A program made the translations under genes and the position numbers. The notes under the pieces are model-generated. The model was given only the letters and a program-made list of their open reading frames with translations, was not told the DNA's origin and did not search any database. Source: Mytilus galloprovincialis (lineage: Eukaryota; Mollusca; Bivalvia; Mytilida; Mytilidae). From it: a stretch of 64,000 bases of DNA. The stretch lies in the NCBI RefSeq assembly GCF_965363235.1, contig NC_134850.1, positions 35,747,102-35,811,101 of the forward strand. The letters are read 5' to 3'. Below, one piece after another: positions 56,110 to 64,000 of the stretch (positions within the stretch are counted from its first letter, which is position 1; each line of letters opens with the position of its first letter).

Positions 56110-57975
56110 TAAGAGTCAACCATTTGTAAGTCACTTTTAATTAAAAGATAATGAAAAAGAACACTGTTATGACATGTTTCTGAATGTTTAATGCTTACAG
56201 AACTGGAACGAATCATCAGTTATGCAATCGTTTTGGATAGTCTCTTGTAAGTGTTAGATAATGTTTGAACTGTCTGTTTCATTAAAATGCTACTTCCAAG
56301 TGGCATTTGTTAGATATAAAGCACGTCATTAACGGATAAACTTACGCATTTAATGCACTAAAATTGCTACATGTGTAACTTATATATGTAACCTTTTACC
56401 TATTTGTTATTTTCGACCTTTCTATGTGACACTCCTGTATTGGACAATAATGAAATGATTTTAAGGATAACTATCTTTATGTCGAACTGTAGAGCAATAC
56501 TTAAATGATCTTATCATAAAAATATAAACAATTCTGCATCTTCGATTATAGATTGTTCCTCGGTTTTTTAGCTTCCCCTCGAATTATATAATGTTTTTTT
56601 TTTTCATTACTTGTGTTCGTCTTTATTTTGCCTACATCACACGGACATCGGTCCTTAATATTATGCATTTTGTTTAATCATTAATTTTCATTTCTTACAT
56701 GTCCGAGGTACGGACCGAGACCGAACAATAGCAACTTCCGATATTAAATTTAATTCACTGGTCTAAGGTATTCTTTAAATTCCTATCACTGTGACAAATG
56801 AACAACCAAGGGTAATCACAATTCAATAAAAAGTGTTAATGCACACTTATTTGTATAACAGATGTTAGATCTTTCAAGGATCCAAAGTAAGAAACAAAAA
56901 CAATATTTTGAAACCCTTTCTTAATTTTTTCAACAGTTAAACCATTTTGTTAATCAGTACAAATTTGTTTCTATTCATGCTTTCCAAATAAATAAGTGCC
57001 ATTCTTTATTTAAAAACATATTTTGAACAGTATTTGACGACATTTTGTTTGTCCATCGTGATATGTTGCTAATAAACAGAGTAAATATTTTGACAACGAC
57101 CATAAGACAGACCTTTTAATGTTACAATATGTTAAAACACCTGACCAAAAAATTAAACCTGAAAAAAATTTCATGTATTGCTTATATCGAGCTATACAAT
57201 TGAATTATCTTATAAAGTTACATTAAATCTTATGGCTGATAAAAAAAAAAAGAGGTTTTCAGTTACAAGAAGGTTGAAAATATGTTTGATTATGTTAATT
57301 GTCGTATATGTATTTAAAAAAAATCAAAACATACATTTTATTTTTTGTGAAAGTTGCAACGTTTAACACGCCATAAATACATGTACGCATGAACAAGAAT
57401 TTGTACTATTCGTTTCATTTCAAACATATTCAATCATCAATTGACATTGATGCAATTTTCTAAGAACAGATGTATCATTCTCTTTTTCCTAGTTTTTTCA
57501 AACAATCTGATTTGCCTTTGGTCTCGGTATGTCAGCATTCTGTACTTGTATTGCTCTGAATGATCGCTTATTGCTGCTTAAATTTGCCTAAAATTTATGC
57601 CAGCGATTAGGAATATGCAAGTTGAATAGAACCTGTGTGGGCAAAAATCTGATTATTTTTCCTGACATTTTTTCCCAAAGATATCAGAAAAAAAGTGAAA
57701 AAAACAAACTTTAATATTCATCTCCAGGGATTTTAATTTTTCGACTTATTTGAAGATCCAGTGTTTCTGTTCAAAATGTCAGTCTATCTATCAAATGATT
57801 CGAGGAATGAGATAAAACCAACGAAATGAGTACAACGGAAATCAGCATGTAAGGGTAATTACTCCTATAAGGACTCGAATTACGATTTCGATCTTATGAC
57901 TTAAGTTATTTGTGAATCTCAAGCTGCTGATTCTTTTTGTTGTGTACAGTTTCTCTAAACATGATAAATTATCTC
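56110..57975. other. 3' flank of the carrier gene and intergenic sequence
   Basis: A plus-strand AATAAA at 56825-56830 is a candidate poly(A) signal for the carrier. From about 57850 a weak trace of element D internal sequence is visible (GGGTAATTACTCCTATAAGG). No further gene seen. Confidence 0.4.
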
Positions 57976-57980
57976 TTATC

Positions 57981-58826
57981 ATAAAATTGGGAAAGGAAAT
58001 GGGGAATGTGTCAAAGTGACAACAACCCGACAATAGTACAGACAACAGCCGAAGGCCACCAATGGGTCTTCAATGTAGCGAGAAACTCTCGCACCCGGAG
58101 GCGTCCTTCAGCTGGCCCCTTGAAAATATGTATACTAGTTCAGTGATAATGGACGTCATACTAAACTCCGAATTATACACAAGAAACTAAAATTAAAAAT
58201 CATATAACAAAGACTAACAAAAGCCAGAGGCTCCTAACTTGGGACAGGCGCAAAATTGCGGCGAGGTTAAACATGTTTATGAGATCTCAACCCTCCGCCT
58301 ATACCTCTAGCTAATGCAAAAAAGTAAACGCATAACAATACGCACATTAAAATTCAGTTCAAGAGAAGTCCGAGTCTGATGTCAGAAGATGTAACAAAAG
58401 AAAAAAAACAAAATGACAATAATACATAAATAACAACAGACAACTAGCAGTTAACTGACATGCCAGCTCCAGACCTCAATTCAACTGATTGAAAGATTAT
58501 GTCTTCATCATATGAATATCAGGCACAATCCCTCCCGTTAGGGGTTTAGTGTCATACTATCATAAAATATATGAGAAGAACATAACCCGTGTCATGCCAA
58601 CAACTGTATTTTAATAAATAAATGTGTTTTGTTCCGATGCAAAAACCCTATAAGTGAATCAATATTAAAGCCAAAATATGCAATCTTAAATGACCTGACA
58701 ACAGTATCGTTACTATAAGTCTGTTTAAAGGTTTTGTAAGTTTTTGAGGTTAATACTGACATTTTTGTGCTTTGAAAAGAATATTACCATAAAAGATTGG
58801 ATGTGAAATGCCTGAACGTATATATA
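57981..58826 (-). mobile_element. Penelope-like element copy 3 (3' part)
   Basis: Collinear with 5670-6530 of copy 1, from ATAAAATTGGGAAAGG to CCTGAACGTATATA. It keeps only the 3' tail and scraps of the last coding block; the reverse transcriptase is absent (5' truncation at about 58826). Confidence 0.75.
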
Positions 58827-58829
58827 AGA

Positions 58830-59128
58830 TGTTTTCAAGATGAAAGTCAAGAAGGTTACAAGAAATTATAACGGTATTTTATTAGTGAACATTTCAAAAG
58901 ATTAAATCAACATTTGAACTTATTCCTTGTGTTAATAAAGCATAATAAATAAAACTTTTTGATATTTCAAAAGAGAAAGATTGTTTTTTTTTCATTTTTT
59001 TTTAAATATAAGGTGTTTTTTTTTTGTGGTTTATCACAATAACTAATCTTTGACAAATATTGAGGCTTGAATGAGACCAAACTATTCCTTTCCTTCTCCT
59101 TTTAACATATTCATTTTATGTCTCTTCA
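58830..59128. other. Intergenic, no feature seen
   Basis: AT-rich with T-tracts; lies between Penelope-like copy 3 and the receptor gene's poly(A) signal. Confidence 0.4.
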
Positions 59129-59131
59129 TAA

Positions 59132-59137
59132 TTTATT
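59132..59137 (-). promoter_or_regulatory. Poly(A) signal of the receptor gene
   Basis: AATAAA on the minus strand, about 65 bases beyond the receptor stop codon. Confidence 0.5.
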
Positions 59138-59200
59138 TATGACGTTCGCTTACTCTATAATTGATATTAGCTTCATATCACAATTGTACTGTAGATTTGA

Positions 59201-60433
59201 TCAGTTTACCCCAGCAACGATGTCCATAAAGAAACTGAGGTTAGCAAGGAATAAAACGACACTGAATATTACAATAAAACATTTGTCCAAAAATCTACTG
59301 ACATCTTTCCAAGAAACGTCATCCTTATCATCATTAGGAATACCGAGTTTTTCTGTTTCCTTGACGCCTTCTGCATGTCCGACTTGAATCCCATTGTTTT
59401 GACGCTTTTTACAGGGCCGACATTTCTTTGATGTGTTAACAAGACGTCGCCACATCGATGTGACTGGCTTTGCGTCATCTCTATGGTGAATGACAAGACC
59501 TAAAATCGTGCAAACAACAATCAGCGAACTTATGGTCAAATCGGCGACGAGTTTTATTCCTACTGACGATAATCGTGGTGATGATGTCGATGGTAACGAA
59601 TCAGAAACGATCGTCATAAAAACGGCAATAGACAATAAAAGGGTTATACTAAAACCAACACGCTCCCCTGAATCGGCCGGCAGAGCAAACACAAAAATGT
59701 TCAAAATTCCAAGTAGAATGATTGGAAATATTACATTGATCATGAAAAATGTTGGTTTTCTTTTGAAAGTCATCGAAATATACAAGGCATTGACACTGCT
59801 TCCATTATATAACGTAGAGGAAACATAATCCCATTGTGGGTTCTCACTGTAGTAGGTTGTGTCAACTGTGTAAGATTGTATAAGTATACGAATTTCATTT
59901 GCGTCATATTGCCACGGTAGCACCATCATCTCACATGTCTGAGAATCAAAGGGATAATAAGATACGTCGGCGTCACATGCCATCTGAAAACTGTCTGCTG
60001 GACTCCAGGTAGCATCGCCATTTTCATAAAGAGATACCGTTGACTCTTCCAAAGAAATAACAACTCCTTCTTTGTACGGATTTCCTAAAATAAGATGTGG
60101 GGTCCATATGTGTTTTGTGGGCATATGCATATGTATATCACCACCCCCGTACAAATTCCGATTCCAAACAAGATTATTATCTCTCCAGTTGATATTAAAA
60201 AATCCTGCGACAGAAAATAGTCCTGTATTTTCATCTAAATCTTGAAGGTTTGTGAGATAGAATTTGAATCCAACAGATGTTGCCGTATTTAGGTCTGTTT
60301 CCGGACGGATATATCTGTAACTTCTGCTTACAAGATCGTCATAAAGTGAAACCACGTTTGCAAATGACGCCGTATATCCAGGATGTATTGTTCCAAAGAT
60401 AATCAATAAGAAAATCAGTGAATAATACTTCAT
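59201..60433 (-). CDS. Cys-loop ligand-gated channel subunit, nAChR-like, intronless
   Basis: One 410-codon frame. Residues 1-21 form a signal peptide (MKYYSLIFLLIIFGTIHPGY). The extracellular domain shows WTPHLIL (108-116), ENGDATWSP (137-145) and the Cys-loop C153-x13-C167 with YPFDSQTC. M1 is about 228-250, M2 258-280 (GERVGFSITLLLSIAVFMTI), M3 291-316, then an intracellular loop of about 65 residues and M4 384-405. Glu257 just before M2 (SGERVG) is typical of cation-selective channels. The loop C region (YYSENPQWDY, about 194-203) has no vicinal Cys pair, so it is not a classical alpha subunit and may not bind acetylcholine alone. All four membrane segments and the C-terminus are present, so the gene looks complete. 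Molluscs carry expanded families of such subunits, often with reduced introns. Confidence 0.9.
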   Translation of the reverse strand: MKYYSLIFLLIIFGTIHPGYTASFANVVSLYDDLVSRSYRYIRPETDLNTATSVGFKFYLTNLQDLDENTGLFSVAGFFNINWRDNNLVWNRNLYGGGDIHMHMPTKHIWTPHLILGNPYKEGVVISLEESTVSLYENGDATWSPADSFQMACDADVSYYPFDSQTCEMMVLPWQYDANEIRILIQSYTVDTTYYSENPQWDYVSSTLYNGSSVNALYISMTFKRKPTFFMINVIFPIILLGILNIFVFALPADSGERVGFSITLLLSIAVFMTIVSDSLPSTSSPRLSSVGIKLVADLTISSLIVVCTILGLVIHHRDDAKPVTSMWRRLVNTSKKCRPCKKRQNNGIQVGHAEGVKETEKLGIPNDDKDDVSWKDVSRFLDKCFIVIFSVVLFLANLSFFMDIVAGVN

Positions 60434-60439
60434 TTTTAA

Positions 60440-61195
60440 TTGTGGAGTATAGATATCAAGATATTTACTTTAACACTGAACATTAATGTTTTTAAAATAG
60501 AAATATTAAATACCACGTGATTATGGTTCTTTGTTATACTTAATATGTATACGTATTATCTTTCTTATTCAACTGTTTTGAACCGTACTTATATTGACTA
60601 TATCCCAAGAAAAGTTTCTATTAAATGCACTCATATATCAAAATTTAAAATCCAATGCTTATGTAAAGAGATAAAAACTAGTATCAATGCTTTCACAATT
60701 CCAACATTATAACTGAACTCGGTTTATTATTAACACTCAATGATCGGATGACCAACCCACCCCCCATCCCCACCCCACCTCAAAAAAAATCAAAAAAGAA
60801 AATCAAAATATATTAAAAATTAAAGTTTAATAAAGATGATAAGCTTTATCAGTATGTCTGAAACGCTTTTTTTTTACATAACCAACATTATAGGAACGCC
60901 ATAAGAAAAATTATAAGCAAAGGACGGAATTGATACGATTTTCCAGAGCTTACATTTCCTATCATGATTTCCTTGAACTATATTTTTGATTACAACAAAA
61001 CCTATTTAAACAAGAGTTTCAAGTGAATAAGTTGAGCTAACCTTTCGAAATCTAACGGACGTCATTAAAAAAATTATGAAAAATCTGTTTTACAGATAAC
61101 GACGGATACATTCCAATGATTTGTAACCACAATCCCGTTCCCTTTTTCTCAAATGTGACCTTCCTAACAAGAGTAATCACTAGGTTTGTACGTAT
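60440..61195. other. Upstream region of the receptor gene
   Basis: 60434-60692 is duplicated at 62475-62796 together with the start of the gene, so it probably contains the promoter. A simple CCCACCCCCCATCCCCACCC tract lies near 60758. No other gene seen. Confidence 0.5.
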
Positions 61196-61199
61196 ACAT

Positions 61200-61440
61200 G
61201 TTATAAGAGCAAAACTACGAGTGTCACATGTGGAGCAGGATTTGTTTATCCTTCCGTAGCACAAGAGAAATCCGGATTGTGGTAGGGTTTGGTTTGTGTT
61301 ACTTAGTTTTTTTCTATATTGTGTTTTGTGTACTAATTATTGTTTGTGTCTTCGACGTTTAGCCATGACATTCTTAGTTTGTTTTCGACTAACGAGTTTG
61401 AATATCCTTTTGGTATTGTTTCCTCTTTCTTGCAGACTAT
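61200..61440 (-). repeat. Repeat family F fragment
   Basis: CACATGTGGAGCAGGATTTG, TATCCTTCCGTAGCAC and GTTTAGCCATGACATTCTTAG follow the reversed family F order. Diverged. Confidence 0.5.
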
Positions 61441-61444
61441 GATG

Positions 61445-62120
61445 AGAAAAAAAATACCTTAAATGAAGAATAAACTGAAAAAAGGACCTAAGTTCTCAAT
61501 AATTTCCTTGATAGTTTATCTATAGACAATTTTCAAAAATGTATGTGGTTTATTTATCATGGAAGAGGAAAAGCATTTACTTTAACTGGTTGACAAATAT
61601 AAGAAAAATTACAAAACAATTAGGCGATAAAATCTTAGGGTTGAATCCTAATAACAATCTTTGAAAGCTTTTTCACCGTTCCAGTTCAATGTTGTAGATT
61701 AATGTTGAGCCTGGTAATTGGTTCAGGATAGATTCTATAATTATAGTGTATACAAAATATAGAGAAGACATTGCACAAAGTACACACAATTAGATTCTTA
61801 AAGAACAAGCCACACGATCTTTTGATTAAAATGGGGTTTTTTTATATATTGCTGTTTTTGCACACCACTAAAGTTAAGGGGAAGCACAAACATCATTGCG
61901 CGATGGTATGGTGATACCAAGAGGTAATATAAATAGTCAAACAATAGAAAAAGGACAAAGACAGTACAAACGAAAGACGAACAATAATCGACCAGACCTT
62001 TTTAATCACCTGATATTGTTGATTGTTCTTTAACTATTTTATTGTATATAGTACTACTAGTATGCGCAATGTCTTTTCTGTGTTCCTTTTCATGTTTGCG
62101 GTATCAAGCCATCATTTCTT
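61445..62120. other. No gene seen
   Basis: AT-rich sequence without recognised features. Confidence 0.4.
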
Positions 62121-62124
62121 TTTT

Positions 62125-62340
62125 TTCCCCTTACAGCTTCTTACCCTTCCGGAGTACCTAAGATCCCCCCCCCCCATTTTTTGGTGGTTTTCGTGTTGCT
62201 CAGTATTTCGTTTTCTGTGTTGTTTCTTGTGGACTTTTATTTGTCTGTTTGTCTTTTTCGCTTTTAGCCATGGCGTTGTCAGTTTATTTTCGATTTATGA
62301 GTTTGACTGTTCCTCTGGTATCTTTCGCCCCTCTTTTTGT
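62125..62340 (-). repeat. Repeat family F copy
   Basis: CTTACCCTTCCGGAGTACCT, a C12 run, TAGCCATGGCGTTGTCAGTT and GGTATCTTTCGCCCCTCTTT. The 147-codon frame at 62023-62466 spans this repeat and is not a gene. Confidence 0.6.
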
Positions 62341-62369
62341 ATCAATATCAGCCCGATCTTATACATTAT

Positions 62370-62474
62370 TCAAGAATCTATTCGAAGTGAAACTACGTTT
62401 GCAAATGACGCCGTATATACAGTATTAATCGTTCCAAAAATTACCCATGAAAAAATCAGTGAATAATTCTTCAT
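62370..62474 (-). pseudogene. Truncated duplicate of the receptor gene's first 30 codons
   Basis: ATG at 62474. The first 30 residues (MKNYSLIFSWVIFGTINTVY, then TASFANVVSL) align with the start of the receptor at 60433, including the signal peptide. Homology stops after the Leu codon at about 62385; the frame then ends after RIDS. The duplicated flank continues upstream to 62702. It encodes only a signal peptide and cannot make a channel. Confidence 0.8.
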
Positions 62475-62702
62475 TTTTAATTGTGGAAAATAGATATGAA
62501 AAAGTTGACTTTTACACTGAACATTTAAATATTTTAAATAAAAATTTTAAACACCACTTGATTTAAGTTCTTTGTTATACGTTACATAAATAAACGTATT
62601 CTATTTCTTATTCAACTGTTTTGAACCGTACTAATATTGACTATTCCCAAATAATTTGTTTCAATCAAATGCACTCATATATCAAAATTTAAAATCCAAA
62701 CA
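62475..62702 (-). promoter_or_regulatory. Duplicated upstream region of the receptor gene
   Basis: Aligns with 60434-60655 with scattered changes: TTCATTTTTAATTGTGG at both starts, then TTCAACTGTTTTGAACCGTA and CATATATCAAAATTTAAAAT. After a 66-base insertion the match resumes (AACTAGTATCAAT) and is then cut by Penelope-like copy 4. Confidence 0.65.
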
Positions 62703-62798
62703 AAAAATATTATTAAAAAGAGGCTTGTTGTAGTTGACCTTATTACCGGTTTTCTTTATTGTATATACTTGTGTAAAGAGCTAAAAACTAGTATCAAT

Positions 62799-64000
62799 AA
62801 AATTGTGAATGAAAATGGGGAATGTGTCAAAGAGACAACAACCCGACCATAGGGAAGACAACAGCAGAAGATCACCAACAGGTCTTCAATGCAGCGAGAA
62901 ATTCCCGCACCCGGAGGCGTCCTTCAGCTGGCCCTTAACAAATACATATACTAGTTCAGTGATAATGAACGACATACTAAACTCCAAATTGTACACAAGA
63001 AACTAAAATCAAAAATAATACAAGACTAACAAAAGCCAGAGGCTCCTGACTTGGGACAGGCGCAAAAATGCGGCGGGGTTAAACATGTTTATGAGATCTT
63101 AACCCTCCCCCTATACCTCTAGCCAATCTGGAAAAGTAAACGCATAACAATACGCACATTAAAAGTCAGTTCAAGAGAAGTCCGAGTCTGATATCAGAAG
63201 ATATAACCAAAGAAAATAAACAAAATGACAATAATACATAAATAACACCAGACTACTAGTAGTTAATTGACATGCCAGCTCCATACTTCAATTAAACTGA
63301 TTGAAAGATTATGTCTTCATCATATGAACATCAGGCACAATCCTTCCCGTGAGGGGTTTAGTATCATACCATCATAACATATATGAGAAGAACATAAGCC
63401 GCGTCATGCCAACAACTGGTTTTTAAATGAATTTGTTTAGTTCCGATGCAAAGACCCTATAAGTGTTCAACAGAATACATTTTTTTAGAATACATACTGA
63501 AGTCGTCATTATTGAGAGCCAAAATATCAACCAAATTTCTAAAAGTATTATTAAAATTGTGTATCAGATGTTGTTTCGATGGGTCTTTGCTGATTTTTGT
63601 CATAAATTGTAACTCATAGAAATACAAAAACAGGTCCGCAATAAATGGTGCACAGTTAGTCCCCATTGAAATTCCGATAACCTCAATATATACGGAATAT
63701 CCAAAGCGAACATAAATGTTATCTAGTAAAAATTCAAGGGCAGATATAGTATCAAAGCATGTCCAATTGACATAGTTTATTTGTTTATTGCTACTAAAAA
63801 TTACCTAAAAGAGTTTGAACATATATATTCACATTCTGACTTTTTAAATGCCAATTTAATTAGGTGTGTGAATCTTTTCTTAATGAGAATGTGAGGCAAT
63901 GTGGTAATAGGGTAGAAAAATCAAAACTTTGAACAGAATCAAAATCACCAATATAAGCATGCAATTTATCAAGTACTTCCAACGAGTTTTTGATACTCCA
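62799..64000 (-). mobile_element. Penelope-like element copy 4, internally deleted, runs off the window
   Basis: From the 3' end (AAAATTGTGAATGAAAATGG) it is collinear with copy 1 up to CCCTATAAGTG at 63464, then jumps about 550 bases to TTCAACAG in the reverse transcriptase region. It continues beyond the truncation point of copy 1 to the window edge. It sits in the duplicated receptor promoter at GTATCAAT, so it inserted after that duplication. Confidence 0.75.
63457..63666 (-). pseudogene. Penelope-like reverse transcriptase, catalytic box lost
   Basis: Keeps GTNCAPFIADLFLYFYELQF and FNNTFR, but the YLDD box reads NLVD, losing the Tyr and the first catalytic Asp. The frame then runs into the internal deletion. 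Inactive. Confidence 0.7.

Noticed and set aside
59490..59828. 112-codon plus-strand frame
   Set aside because: Antisense shadow of the receptor gene, which has a complete and recognisable protein on the other strand.
62023..62466. 147-codon plus-strand frame
   Set aside because: Runs through a family F repeat with a C12 tract and then antisense through the receptor pseudogene fragment.

Overview
The window looks like nuclear DNA of a marine bivalve, most likely a mussel (Mytilus or a close relative). It is AT-rich, its genes are split by large introns with GT-AG splice sites, and it is crowded with short interspersed elements of kinds I associate with mussel genomes. The species call is inference: no search was run. 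There is no bacterial-type gene organisation, no CRISPR array, and I found no free-standing tRNA or rRNA gene.

Four genes can be supported well. (1) 937-4794, minus: a two-exon, 614-residue intracellular protein with a chymotrypsin-fold serine protease domain (His398, Asp438, Ser521) behind an unrecognised N-terminal half, ending in a nuclear-localisation-like tail. (2) 28700-47263, minus: a coiled-coil protein reconstructed here from 15 coding exons (753 residues, every junction in phase), best matched by memory to LEKR1. (3) 53434-56102, plus: a three-exon, 308-residue mitochondrial carrier of the SLC25A34/35 type, whose second intron appears to use a GC donor. (4) 59201-60433, minus: an intronless 410-residue Cys-loop receptor subunit related to nicotinic acetylcholine receptors. 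Its promoter and first 30 codons are duplicated about 2 kb upstream as a dead fragment (62370-62702). Two weaker candidates are an orphan 147-codon ORF (17818-18261) and an ORF broken by a single TGA (14743-15249).

Most of the rest is mobile DNA. The most interesting is a tandem array of about 354-bp units (8015-9146, minus) in which each unit carries a type I hammerhead self-cleaving ribozyme motif. This is the layout of a retrozyme, a non-autonomous circular-RNA retroelement. Related copies lie at 2361-2535, 13556-13640, 15944-16012, 21188-21230 and 21645-21898, and a very diverged one at 45375-45570. Penelope-like retroelements, the proposed mobilising machinery of animal retrozymes, are present in at least four copies (5670-7357, 31775-32653, 57981-58826, 62799-64000) plus fragments; one still shows the reverse transcriptase YLDD box.

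DNA transposon remains include a mariner-type MITE (9248-10119), a pogo/Tigger-like element (37950-39211), a perfect-TSD hAT MITE nested in another repeat (51313-52589), an internally deleted hAT element with a recognisable dimerisation domain (25360-26862), and an unassigned element with a 6-bp duplication (34970-36117). Two Helitron/pearl-like elements with terminal hairpins and two versus three internal ~500-bp repeats lie in one LEKR1 intron. Two tRNA-derived SINE families are present. The genes show no sign of working in one pathway; they are neighbours in a repeat-rich region.
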